A stretch of DNA of 64,000 nucleotides from Emydura subglobosa (taxonomy: Eukaryota > Chordata > Testudines > Chelidae): contig ML679956.1 in NCBI GenBank assembly GCA_007922225.1, positions 15,721,049 to 15,785,048 on the forward strand. The letters run 5' to 3'. Shown here piece after piece: positions 35,170 to 46,862 of this stretch (positions are counted from its first letter, which is position 1; each line of letters opens with the position of its first letter). The position numbers were made by a program, and so were the translations under genes. Below the pieces are notes generated by a model. That model had not been told where the DNA came from and ran no database searches. It saw only the letters and a program-made list of their open reading frames with translations.

Positions 35170-35374
35170 TGATTACACATCCACAACATTTTACTCACAA
35201 ATGAGCAAGAGCACCGAATCATTCTGCTTGCCTAGGCACCCTTTCTCTTCACCCTCATACATAAAGGAAGTACTTAAAAGGACACACACCTTGGATCAGA
35301 ATCCAAAGCAAAGAAAAAAAGGATGACTACTACTTTTACTAATTTCCCTGCTGCCTCTTCTCCTAGGCTCTCTC

Positions 35375-35448
35375 AGAGCCTGATCCAAAGTCCACTGAAA
35401 TCAGTAGAAAGACTTCCATTGATTTCAGTGGGCTTTGGATCGGGCTCT
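35375..35448. mobile_element. Palindromic MITE (best-preserved stem)
   Basis: AGAGCCTGATCCAAAGTCCA on the left and GGCTTTGGATCGGGCTCT on the right are inverted copies. GAAATCAGTAGAAAG pairs with CTTCCATTGATTTC inside. The whole 74 bp can fold into one hairpin. Confidence 0.8.
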
Positions 35449-38400
35449 AAATCCATTATTTTTTCCAGCCTCCTTTTAAATGCTATTCTATGTCTGAAGT
35501 TCCTGGGAAATTTTAAAATGATTTCCCAATTTCACACTTCAGTTTCTTTTTGGATCCCACATCCTCGGGACAATAACTCTTTTATTTAAGCTTCCAGATT
35601 CTTGGGAATGTTCTCTCTATGTTAGTCTCATACACTGAGCACAGATGGAAGAGAATCATCCTCCTGTCTGAGATTTAAAGATGTATGTATGTTTACATGT
35701 CCTTAGATCTTTCTACAAGAGAATTAAGTGTATTCTTATTAATGCTGTTCCCTTTATTAATGCTGTTGATGGGACTATTCAAATTGATTCATTGCTTGGT
35801 GTCCTTATCTCTCTTATGACTCAAAATCAGTTATGAGAGTAAAATTATTCTTGGGTCTTTTTCTGCCTCTCTTATTTCCACTGGACTAGATTGTAACTTT
35901 AAAACTTGCCCCGAATAAAAGGGGCAGGGTTGCTCCATCTCATAAGCAACCAGAGAATGAGATGTGACTCAGAGACGTGGCCTTCCTCCCGCTACTGTTC
36001 CCTTGCTCTGGTGGAGACCAGGGAGTGCGGTAAGTTACTTCACTCCTTTTCATGGAGCATCTTATTCACCCTGTACACATGGTCAATTATTCCTATGTGG
36101 GCAAGTAGGGAATGAAGCCAGGGCTCCTCCTATTGCCAGCCTTTTCCTGCTCCCTCTTGCTGCAGGGACTATCAGGCAAGTAGCCCTGTTCCCACCCACA
36201 CCTCCCCTCTGCAGCTGCAGCCACAATGTGAACAGGACCAAGGGTAGTAGGGCAAACTTTGCCTCATACTCTCCTGTATAGCCACGTAAAGGCTGTAACA
36301 ATGTGGCTCACTGAGTAGCACCTTCCTTAGTGAGCACTCCTGCCCATTTACGTGGAACTGTGTGTGGAGTAAGGTGTTACTCCACAAGGACCAGGATGAA
36401 TCCAGCCCCCAGTTTACAGGAAAGATGGATAAGATTTAAATGCAAACACCTGTTCTTCCCTCAACTGAAAACATTCTGAAGAGCAAAGTGAACACCACAA
36501 CATAGAAGTACAGGATTAAACACTCAGCTGGTGCAATATGGCATAGCGCCATTGACTTCTAGGTCCTTCTCCCCCCCCTCAAATAAATAGCATTCAAAAA
36601 TATTTTGCGAGAGAGTTGAAGAAAGAAAATTTGCAGAAAAATCATTTTTAAAATAAACCTTAAAGCCATAAGTTTGAACATGGACAAAGGAATTTAGCTG
36701 CAAGACTCCATCTGGGTTTAAAAATAGTCAGGTGGTTAAATCCCGATGTAACACTTTGGAAACATAGGGGTGGGAAACTGTACGAGCCAAGAAAATCATA
36801 TTTAAGGCTGAAACATTGTCCAGTTTTAGTTTATAAATCACACTAGGATTTCTTTATATAACTCCCATTAACGCTGGTTGGTGAGGAAATACTCCACAGA
36901 CAAATAGGACAATCTATCCCATATTATGATGTGTAAAATAGCCCAATTCATGGGGACTCCAGAACAACTGAGCACAACAGGGTTGAGTTAAGGATAAAGG
37001 TTCAAGCCTGAAGTCTATAATTTCCTGTCTTTTGCTTGCCTGTGCCAACTCCTTAATGCTACATTAATGTCATTTTTGTGGGTGTGACTGAATTACCCAC
37101 AGCTCTTCACACCAGCATTAGTGGATTTCTGTGTAATGAGAAAATATATTTTACTGCATACATTGTTTCTAACTGTTAAGTGTGCCAGCTGCATGCCTTC
37201 TGATAGCAGCACTAGAGGGCTACCTCATTATGAGGTGAAGAGCACTTTACTGCTGGCAAGAAGCCCAATCCTACAAGCCTTCTGCACACCAAGCTCTCAC
37301 TGAAATCCTTACGAGGAAGGCATGCACTTGTTGTTCACACTAAGAGCAAATGCTCAGTACTGGCTGTCTGATGTGCTGGCTAGAAGAGCTCTTTTTGTAG
37401 CTGCCGGTCCCTGTATACTGTAGTGCTAATGGAACTTTGCAATCTGCAATGGTAAAGATGTAGAATCTCTGACATTTTGGGCTCCGTGGGATACTGAGGG
37501 CTGCTAAGTTTTCGAGGGAATGCCTCACACGCAGGTGACAACTACTGCCTGTTGGCCCACTCTTTAGACATCTCTTTGAGAAGTGCTGACAGTTGGATTC
37601 CAGATTTTAAAATGCTATACGTTTATGAGATCTAGTACAGCAGCTGAAACATGATTTAGTGTGACACCTTTAGGGATACCCTTATCATTTGCTAACCAGC
37701 AGGTACCAAATGAATGATTGAAGTTACTGTGGTGCAGAAACCCTTTGACAGAAAAAAAAATATTGGAGCTAAACATGAAGACAAAACAAAAAATAAAAGG
37801 AAAGTAATGGAAGAAAAGAAAGGCAGAAAAGAAGGGGGGGAGGGGAAGGAAGGTAAGTCAATGTAAGATGGTTCCACATACCTAGCCTCGGTGTACCACA
37901 GCCATGCCCAGTGCTGCTCTAAATTGTGGACTTCCAGAATACACACAGTGTTCTGGTTCCATGCCCTCCTACCCTGACATACTCACCTCCTCAATGTGAA
38001 ACACCTGTGGGGCTGGCTGGAATCTCAGCTGCTGCCTTAAATGGCAACTTTTTAGTCCCCTTTGCAGTGTGGGAGCAGCACAAAGGGGACTTACTCTGGA
38101 GGTTGGAGAGCTGGTCTCAGAATTAAGAGGAAAATCTTTTTCTTTAAATCAGAGTGTAATAAAAATGACAACAGACCAAAGAACTGCCAGTAGTTATCAA
38201 ATACTAAGTATTCAGGTCCATGTTACATAGGGCCAGGGTTTTTGTACTGCTTATTGGTGATCGTGAGAAGTCTTCTGATTGAAACAGATATTTTATTGTA
38301 TTTAATGCTGATATTTAACAACTGTACCCTTCTGCTACTAAGAATTGCAATCACAGTCTTAAAAGGAGTCTTACTACAATTCCTGCATTAGGAAGTGAGC

Positions 38401-39556
38401 AGAATTACTGGCTGCATTGCTTTTTAAATTGATGTCTTGGCCCCACTAATTTCTTCTGTTAGATAACTGTGTTGTTTTCAACGTAGAAGGAGATGTTAAA
38501 CTTTTTATAAGAGCCTCAATAGTTGTACCCTGTTTCAATTCTTCAGTTCTCTGTGTTAATTGTATGACAAGATATGTGATATATATTAATTCATTTTCTA
38601 TGCAGTAGAAAATGTATTTAATAAATTGCATATTGAAGTGTTTGTGCTAAACTACTGTACAGTAATTTTAAAAAATTCATATCCATAGTCCATCTAATTG
38701 ACAATCCTAAACTCAGTGCTCATTTCAATACAGCAAACAAGAGAGATACATTAGAGATGAGCTAGGGAGTAGGCTGCGTTTAGGTTTTAGTTTTACCGAA
38801 CTATTTATTAAAAAAAAAAAAAAATTGTCTATTTGTAAAAAAATAAATAAATAAATAAATAAAAATTAAGCTTTTAGGTTCTGTCCATCTGTATAAATGG
38901 GTGAACTAGGAAGTCTTTTCTAGTCAGACAGGCTTTCACTGTGCTAAATCAGCAATGGACACCGATCTAGTTTACAGTCAAAAGTAATCCAAACTTCAAA
39001 GTTAGTGAAAAAAGATTTTGGTTTTGATCCATCACTAATACCAGTATACAATAATTTTTAGAGAGTACCTCCTGCATTAGTAAATTCCAGTAAGAACTAG
39101 GCCAGATATCTGTGGATAATTTATGTTGTTTAAATGTACTTTTACACATTCCAGTTATATTATTTTAAGGGCACACAAAACCAGCATGTTTAACCCACAT
39201 GTATATGATAATAAATGATTATTAAACATAAAAAGGAAATAGTTTCTAACCTCAAATAATAATAAATAATAATTGTTAAAAAACCAACACACCACATCTG
39301 ATCATTCCAAGATGTCATTTTATGCCTTCTAATTATCAGGTCCCCATTATAAAGCAGCTAGAATGTTAATATTCCTCTTTGACTCAGTGAATTAATCAAA
39401 ATAATTGAAGCTTCACAGTTAGATAATAATCTCAGGAGTATATGGTGTCTCTGAATATGGAAGCTGTGGAATAGAAAGTTGTCTAATTTTTATATGACAT
39501 CATTCTGTAAGGAAGTTAAATGTTACACTTATAACCTGTGAAAACAATATACTGAT
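35449..39556. other. Intronic sequence with scattered MITE traces
   Basis: 35885-36420 starts ACTAGATTGTAAC and ends GGATGAATCCAGCCCCC, and may be a longer palindromic repeat. A poly(A) plus (AAAT)n tract is at 38810-38866. Otherwise nothing was recognised. Confidence 0.35.
38810..38866. repeat. Poly(A) and (AAAT)n tract
   Basis: About fifteen A residues, a short gap, then AAAT repeats. Confidence 0.88.
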
Positions 39557-39680
39557 GAGGCTCTGATTGTGCAATCATTTCTGCGTGAGCAGACGCCTGT
39601 GCATGCCTGAAGCTCCATGGACGTCAATAGGATCCATTGTGGGTGCAGCGTGTGAAGCTCATTGCAAGATCGGGGCCTAA
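39557..39680. mobile_element. Palindromic MITE
   Basis: GAGGCTCTGATTGTGCAATC then ATTTCTGCGTGAGCAGACGC on the left; AGCTCCATGGACGTCAATAG at the centre; GTGAAGCTCATTGCAAGATC then GGGGCC on the right. The same arms are recognisable at 54943-55048. Confidence 0.65.
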
Positions 39681-39689
39681 GTCAGCTCC

Positions 39690-39800
39690 ATATCATTACT
39701 ACTATATTTGCAGGAGCTCCCACTCTGTGCTAAGCACTTTCCAAACACGTAAAGAGGATGGTCCCTGCTCAGTGGAGTTCTCACGTGCTGATGGGACATG
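39690..39800 (+). repeat. LINE/SINE 3'-end-like fragment
   Basis: ACTCTGTGCTAAGCACTTTC then CAAACACG and GGTCCCTGCTC follow the order of an L2/CR1-like 3' end that I recall. Short copy. Confidence 0.35.
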
Positions 39801-40449
39801 CAGAGTACCCACTTGCAGAAAAATAAATCTTTTCCAATCCCCGATGTGATGACATCATTTTAATATGAAACTTCAGTAGGTCATTCCATTTTTGCTGTCT
39901 CTGTTTCAGAACACAGACAAAAGCAAATCTGGCTTAACTGCTAAAGCTGTGAGAACTTCTCTCTCTGATGAACATCTTTTGAATAATACTATAGTCTTTT
40001 TTGGTTTCCAATGTACATCCAATAGAAGTGCTTGTTACACATATCATTCTGGGAAGTTACCAAATACTTGGAATGAAGGACATTGCGTGTTACATAGTGC
40101 AGAGCTCTTTGTCGATGCTTGTTTGAAGTGGTATGGGAAAATCTAGCAACTGAATACAATGACATTTTTGTTTTATTGCTGATAGCATTTAACAGCTTTG
40201 CCATTATAGTCAGTCTGCGACTTCCCCTTGTATAGAAATTACAGCAATGCTGTCAGCTTCTTGCCATTTAGCTGAAAGTGGTGCCCAGGTTGTTTGGCTT
40301 TCCTGACTTCTTGTTATAAATATTATCGTTAGCTCACAGTATAGCATAAGGATAACATATTTCTGAAAATGACTGAACGTTCTTTGCATCTTATCTGCAA
40401 AGCATGAGATTATGGAAAAAATTCTGCTACACAAATGCTATCAACATCA

Positions 40450-40560
40450 AAGGGGTCTCCATTCTCCCCTTAGTGCCCGGCACATAACTCCCATTAATGT
40501 TAATTAGTGAACGTTAAGTGGAGCTAGGCACAGGCATCAAGGGGAGATTAGTCTATTCAG
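40450..40560. repeat. Possible palindromic repeat
   Basis: GTCTCCATTCTCCCCTTAGT on the left and AAGGGGAGATTAG on the right are partly mirrored. Confidence 0.35.
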
Positions 40561-40639
40561 GACATTAGCGAGTGAAACTACAGTTCAATTAAAGACTCTC
40601 CTACTTCTCTTTCTGATCATTTTTGTATTATGACTGTGA

Positions 40640-40865
40640 TTGTGGCACTGGCAGGCATAATCTGTAATCTATCTCGCAAGTGCAACAATAACAGTGTAGA
40701 CATGGCAAAGTGGGCTTCAGCACTGAGTAGTTCAAGTCTGCTGGGGAGCCTGGGTATGTACTCAGGTAGCTAGCCATTTCCACCACTTCTACACTACTAC
40801 TGTTACCCATGATAGCTAGATTAAATCTAGCACTGGTATGCCTACATGCACTACAATCACACCTT
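40640..40865. mobile_element. Palindromic MITE related to 2049-2525
   Basis: Contains GTACTCAGGTAGCTAGCC, TACACTACTACTGTTACCCA and GATAGCTAGATTAAATCTAG. These match, in order, words in the arms at 2049-2121 and 2452-2525. Confidence 0.6.
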
Positions 40866-41029
40866 CACCTGCAGTGTTCACATATGCTTAAAAGCAAGTG
40901 ACAAACATGACAGCTAGGGCAATTTTCTGCAATATCCTAGAAAAAACCTTATTGAATCAAATTTAAGCATTTTTGGAGTCCATTTATTAAATGCAAAGTT
41001 TATGTATTATTGTGGGATGTCTGTAACTT

Positions 41030-41570
41030 CTTTAGGGAGAAGACTTGGCCAATGGGAACCTTGGGATGTCTAATGAGCTTCAAAGGACCATAAGGTGCCA
41101 GACAAAAAGGGACTTTTGGGGCAAACAAAGTTAAGTGGGTTTCCTAGGAAATACCTGGGAAGAGGTAAATGCAAATTCCCACCTCCTCACCTAACTTTCT
41201 GAAATTATGCCCTGAGGACAGACCCATTGTCTGCTGATCACCTGTTACATGAGGGCAAGCTCAAGGGCTCAATCTGTATAAAAGAAAGAATGAACTATGC
41301 ATGATTGTTCTCGTTTGGCGCAAAAGCTGTTCTAAATCACAGAAAAACCTCTGTATGGAATCTGAAGGACTGATCACCTACCCAAGCTCTTGTTGGAGTT
41401 GGGAGTGATCTTTGGTAAGCTTATTAGCATAATTGTAGGTTCTTTTACTGTTTTTAATATGTTTTCACCTTAAAAATAAATGTGTTGCTTAGAAAGGGCT
41501 GTGTGGTATAACTGTGGGCATTTATGCTGTTTTCAGCCTCTGGAGAGAAAACCAAGTGCAGATGCTCACC
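41030..41570 (+). mobile_element. LTR-like segment (solo LTR candidate)
   Basis: A TATAAAAG box near 41277 is followed about 200 bp later by AATAAATGTGTTGCTTAGAA and GGGCTGTGTGG, which recall LTRs of reptile endogenous retroelements. The TATA to poly(A)-signal spacing fits a U3-R-U5 layout. No gag, pol, primer-binding site or matching second LTR was found, and the exact ends are not determined. It reads antisense to RBMS3. Confidence 0.45.
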
Positions 41571-42059
41571 ATTTAGGCCGTCTAGTATGCTGGAAATAAC
41601 ATAGCCTACACAGGGAACAAAGCAGTGCAGCTTGGAAAAACCCTGGTCAGAAGATGCGGGTATCCGTCCAACAGAGGTAGAGGCTGGAGAGCTGGAACCG
41701 GATCATGGAGAGAGAATACAGGTGCAGTTGCCCTGAACTCTGACAAGAAGTTCAAAACTGGGGGAGTTGTGTGAACCAAACATACTGCAACTGTTGCTAT
41801 GGCAGCCTTCACGTATTCACAGCTCCTATTGATTCCAGGGGTGAATACTGCTTTGTAAGGAGATTTGGGGACTGTAGCATTTGGCCCATCTCATGAAACT
41901 GACATAGTGAGGAAAAAGGCTAACCAAAACACAAGTTGTGGACAGCTCTAAAATGAGATCTTAAGTATATATTATAGGCAGCAAAATCTCAAGCGTTTAA
42001 ATATCTTCAGGTATACTTTCTGGTACTCTTGCATTCAGATAACTGGGGAGATGGCTCAT

Positions 42060-42155
42060 CAGACTTTATCATATATTGTTTTGCAGTAGCACCTAAGAGT
42101 CCCAGTCATAGACCAGGACCCCATAGTGCTAAATTCTGTATATTCTTAAAACCTT
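42060..42155 (+). repeat. LINE/SINE 3'-end-like fragment
   Basis: TTGCAGTAGCACCTAAGAGT then CCCAGTCATAGACCAGGACC and CCATAGTGCT is a common sauropsid repeat phrase. Confidence 0.45.
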
Positions 42156-42433
42156 CAGACTCTGAATACACCGTTCCTATTTTAATGTACCCAATACCCT
42201 AATTATAGAGGATCAGCTTTAAAACCAAATTAAACTGTAATGGGTGCCGCTGAGAGTATAGGAGCCACAAAGTCTTTTGTGGTTCCCCTATGCTGGGGAT
42301 GGCTGTGGTCCCTTCCATCCTACTCTGTAGGACAAACAGCTTGATTGGTTTTTATTATTTATTTGAGAGTATGGGCCTTCGTGTGCATAGAGGGCATAAG
42401 AAAAGCACTTACTTAGAGTAATCCAAATCAAAT

Positions 42434-42724
42434 CTTGCCATCTCTCAGGCTTTTATAGTGAGCTGTGTGATTTTTAGGTTATTTTTTCTTTAAAAGCCCG
42501 AGCTCCTGGAGTCAGGCGATTACATGAGAAACTCAGATTTCATTTTTTAAAAAAGATGGGATTCTTGCCCTCATGGTTGTGGAGAAGTGCTTCAAAGTGT
42601 GATATCCTAAAGACTCAGAACACAGAAGGCAAATAAAAATAACCCAACGTTTATTATTGTCTTAAAACCTCATAATTTTTAAGCCAGTCTCATGATTTCT
42701 GAAGATGTGAGGTTGACAATACTC
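42434..42724 (+). repeat. AT-rich interspersed family, copy B
   Basis: Begins CTTGCCATCTCTCAGG and ends GTGAGGTTGACAATAC. Shares GAAGGCAAATAAAAA with 13840-13998, and GCTCCTGGAG and GATGGGATTCTTGCC-like words with copies A and C. Confidence 0.65.
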
Positions 42725-43286
42725 CCAGTCAATTAAATGAATTTTTAATTTAATCCCTGATTCAGGAAGCACACCCAATCTGCAAGCACATGAACAGTCC
42801 CATTGACTTGGGCCTGTATGCTGGTGGGCAGATTCACCAGCCAGGGAGGAAAACTTAAGTCCCAACTACAAGGTACTTCAAGTCCCCATCCTCACTGCTT
42901 ACTTTATGGTCAACAAGGCCCCCCAAAAGGAGCAAATAAACTCAAAATACTGGGTCCTAACCACTGAACGTTTTCCCAGTTTCCATTATCTGGGAGGAGA
43001 GAGGACCCACCCATCCCTCTGATAGTCTTTCCTTTCTGCTATGGACAGTCATCTTCCCCCTTCCAAAGTACTTCCCTGACAAACCAAGAATGATAAATAG
43101 AAAGAACACGATTCATATGTTGTTAAAACAGGCCATTTCAGAACCTTATTTTGTGTAAATCTCCTTCCCGCCTCATGTCACCTCACCCTGCCTATTTCAA
43201 ACACAAGGGCCAATTCTGAAGTCCTTACATTGAGTAATACTTCCATAGGTACTACTCAATATAAGTTATGACTACCAAATAATGCC

Positions 43287-43382
43287 CATAGTTTGTAAAT
43301 TCCTTGGGACAGGGACCTTGACTTCAGCTTTCTAGAAGCCCTATGCAGCTGTAAGGACAAATGCTATACAAGACAAATAGGC
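43287..43382 (-). repeat. LINE/SINE 3'-end-like fragment (inverted)
   Basis: GTAAATTCCTTGGGACAGGG then ACCTTGACTT is the inverted counterpart of the 3'-end repeat at 39690 and 42060. Confidence 0.4.
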
Positions 43383-43447
43383 TAAAAGAGTCGGTGTGGA
43401 TTATGTATTGTAGTATGGCTAAATAATCACGTTGATGGAATACACTT

Positions 43448-43520
43448 GAGGCCTGATCCAAAGCCCATTGAAGTTAGTGGGGTTCTTACCACTGACTTCA
43501 CTGGGCTCTGAATCAGGCCA
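43448..43520. mobile_element. Palindromic MITE
   Basis: GAGGCCTGATCCAAAGCCCA on the left is mirrored by TGGGCTCTGAATCAGGCC on the right, with TTGAAGT / ACTTCA inside. Confidence 0.78.
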
Positions 43521-43798
43521 ATGCTCATTAAAATAAATTATAGTTTCTTATACAACTGGGGAGGGGTTTCAACACAGAGAAAGAAAGTAGGCAGGGATTG
43601 TGGGAACAGAGTGATGGTTAGTGTTAGAACCATAAACTGAATTTCTTGTATTTTAAAACTATTAAATTCCACTAAATCTCTCATAAACAGTAACAGTCTC
43701 AATAATGGCTCAATCTCAATCTAATATTTGGTCTGAGAATTCTGTTATATTATATATTTATTGTGTTGGTCAAGTAAATAATTCTTAATAATGTAGAC

Positions 43799-44274
43799 CA
43801 GTGGTTCCCAACCTTTTTGACTCAAGGGCCACAGATAAAATTTTTACAACCCACCAGTCTCCATCAGCACGTCCCCCCCAGCCCCCACTGCAGCCAGACG
43901 GAAGGAGTCCAGGGAGGAGGCTGCCTCCTCGCTGATCTCCCATCCCCCGGGCTGCAGCAGCGAAATCGCACACATCCTGTAGCCCTGGGCGCTCCATCTG
44001 GGTCCCTAGGCAATGGCTCCCTTCTGCAGCCAGGGGAATGGGAGATCAGCACTCCTCTCCCTCTGACTCCAGCAGGGACCCCAGTGCTCCCTGCTACAGC
44101 CAGGGGGAAGGGAGCGCTGATCTCCAGTTCCCTTGGCTGCAGCACTGCACTGGTCTTGTAGCCCTGTGGCAATGTGCTCCACCTGGGTCCTCAGACAGCG
44201 GCTCCCTTCTGTAGCCAGCAGGAGGGGAGCAGCGGGCCACTTTTGGCCCACGGGCCATGAGTTGGGAACCACTG
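43799..44274. mobile_element. Non-autonomous hAT-type transposon
   Basis: The 476-bp element starts CAGTGGTTCCCAAC and ends GTTGGGAACCACTG, 14-bp terminal inverted repeats typical of hAT (Charlie-like) elements. It is flanked by ATGTAGAC on the left and ATGTGGAT on the right, an 8-bp target duplication with two transition differences. The interior is GC-rich, holds an internal duplication of about 110 bp (43931-44041 and 44116-44229), and encodes no transposase. Confidence 0.88.
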
Positions 44275-46781
44275 ATGTGGATTCTCCTCCCAAGCCAAGG
44301 TAAGTTGCGAAAAAGTCATGTTTCCCCACGTACACTGGCAAGCAGATGTAGTTCCCACCCTGTTTTGAACAAAGTGTGCAGGTACATAAACACACCAATA
44401 TGGCCCACACTTTGCCTCTTTCTTTTGTTTGCCTTTTTTGTTAGTTTAAATAACAAAAATTAAGTTTAAGTGAAAATGATGATAATTTTGATTTTACAGT
44501 GTCTAAAAAATTCTAGGTGTTTCATAAAAAATAAACTGATATTTAGAATATAAATTGAAATCAGTAACATATTTGTATACCTATGTTACTCCCCACAATA
44601 AAACAAACCTAATCAGAATAAAACCCCTAGATTAAATTTCTGTACCATCATCCCGTCCACCAACCTCCTTCCTGCAAGAAGCCTAAGTGGGGAAAAAAAG
44701 TGAGTTTGCAGCATGTCCATCAGGTCAGAAAATCTGGGCTGTGATAGAGCAAGAGGAGACATTTAGTCAATGGTGTCTCAAGTTCAGTGAGTCTTCTATA
44801 CAGAGCACGTGTCCGTCTGTCAGAAGAGTTTGTGAATCACCCACCATGGCTCCTGATAGAGTAATAGGCAAAAGCTATTTGTCCCTTGGAGGGTTTAGGG
44901 CCATAGATGTTTTCAGATCTTAAACATTTACATTAATGATAAACAAACAGCTCAGTGCCTAATGGACATATCCAGCCATGCTGTTATGGTCGACTGGCTG
45001 CATGTAGAAAGTATGCCCGGGGAGTGCAAAAATTAAGACTCTAATGAACGAATGGAACCGCTACTTTTTCAAACAGGTCAGAAGAAGCTCATTAAGTTTG
45101 TATATCCTGCTTGTTACTCGAAGCCCTCTCCCCCATAACAAACAAAGAAGTTATTATAGCAGTGCCCTTCACACAGTGACAGACAAACCTCACAATATTT
45201 TTGTTAAGAACTCTTAAGTCCCCCACCCCTCAAGGACTTCAATTATAATTCTTCAGGAAAAAAATGTTTCTTGCACCAAAGCACGGGAATTCTTCCCTCT
45301 CCCCCAAACCTCTATTAAATTATGTTCATCCAACTTGAAAGGGGATCAGAAACTCTTACTGACACTCGGTCACACTCCAGTGAAATGATGGCTACATCTT
45401 AAATAGGGAATGTTGCAGGTGTTCATTTATTAGCTTAACTAAGTTATTTTTGTGCCTTTCTTCCTTACAATGACAACATTCATGTCCCAGATGGAGCACT
45501 CTGCAATGCTCTGAGCATTTGTTGACCTAGGGTTTTGGTTTCCCCAATGAATGGGGGTGGCTAAGCATAGGATTAGTTCATTGCCTACTAAGGAAAATTT
45601 TAATGTTTGTCTTTAACTATTTAAGATATTCAGGAACTACAGTAACAGGCAATTAATACAAACAATTGCCACTAGTTTATTTGTTTGTTTTTAAAGGGGT
45701 AACAAAGTAAAGAAAAAATAAAACAAGTACTCACAAGGCCTGACTTACACATTACAAAGACACTCACTCAGCTTACATATCTGAGTACAAAACGGAGAGT
45801 CAACACAGTTTTGAAGCTAAGATGCTGACATTTTAAAACTGAAGTTCATTATATTGTACCATTGTGGGCCTCAGGCAGAAAGTCCAAATTTTTTGTAATA
45901 ATATTAGTAATAACAACCACTGAGATGTCTCATATGACAATATAAAAAACTACGGCTACATCACTAGGCTGGTTTGCTTTTTTGTTTGTTTAAATAATAA
46001 TATAAACATCCCTAAAATTTGTTACTGAGCACATAATCACTCTTCAACTTAAAAGAATATTAAGTTCAAATTTTTTGTTTTAATTTTTAAGTGAAGTCCC
46101 TGCCCTAAATAGCTTGAGAGAGAGAGAGACAGACAGACAACGCAAGCTTCTTTAAACTATCCTCTCGATGTGCTTCACCACTATTCTGGAATGGACCATT
46201 TTCTAGGAAAAAAGGTGTAAGCCACAGACGTTCCCTCACTGTCCTGAATAGACTCTACATACATTGTATTTAGTTCAAATTTATGGCTTACCTGGGATTT
46301 GACTCTACTGGTACTTCAAACAACAACAGTGAAAACAAACCACAACCTTCACTTTTCCCCAAAATTTGGCTGTTCTTAGGGTTTCCCTGGAGAGACTTCT
46401 ATTCCTCAGTCCTTAGTTTCCTCTGCTCAAACCTAACAGCCAAGGTGTAGTAAATGAATAAGAAACGCTGGACACCAAGAGTCAAGCAAGAATCAATCTG
46501 CATCTCCCTGAATAGTTTCAACAACAAATAATTTAGTGAGAGAGCTCCATCATTCTAAAAGTAACTCACTTTTGACACCTTTTCAGTCAATATCCTCTAT
46601 GCTAAAGTATACAATAGTGCTAGCTGTTGCTAATTACAATGGAGGGTACAGATTGAAGGTCTCTGTTCAAATTAGCATTTTTTCTATACAACAACTACCT
46701 TTAATGTACGTGGGGTTTCCAATGAAACTTCTACATTCCACTGTATCTTTCTAAGACTTGGCACTTAACAGGTCAAATTGA
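44275..46781. other. Intronic sequence, nothing recognised
   Basis: AT-rich; an (AG)n/(ACAG)n tract is at 46115-46140. No repeat family or exon identified. Confidence 0.4.
46115..46140. repeat. (AG)n/(ACAG)n microsatellite
   Basis: AG repeats followed by three ACAG-type units. Confidence 0.85.
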
Positions 46782-46862
46782 GACACTGGGTGAAATTCGG
46801 GCTCCACTGATGTCAATAGGAATTTTGCCACTGTCTTCAGCAGGGCCTGGATTTCACTTATA
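46782..46862. mobile_element. Palindromic MITE fragment
   Basis: GTGAAATTCGGGCTCCACTG on the left and GGCCTGGATTTCACTT on the right are inverted copies around a TGTCAATAGG centre. Confidence 0.6.

Noticed and set aside
41277..41284. TATAAAAG as a host gene promoter
   Set aside because: It sits in LTR-like sequence with no downstream open reading frame or splice donor that I can support.
43864..44230. GC-rich region with several open frames of about 100 codons on both strands, resembling an exon or CpG island
   Set aside because: It lies wholly inside a hAT-type element with TIRs and a target duplication, contains an internal repeat, and has no splice-supported frame.
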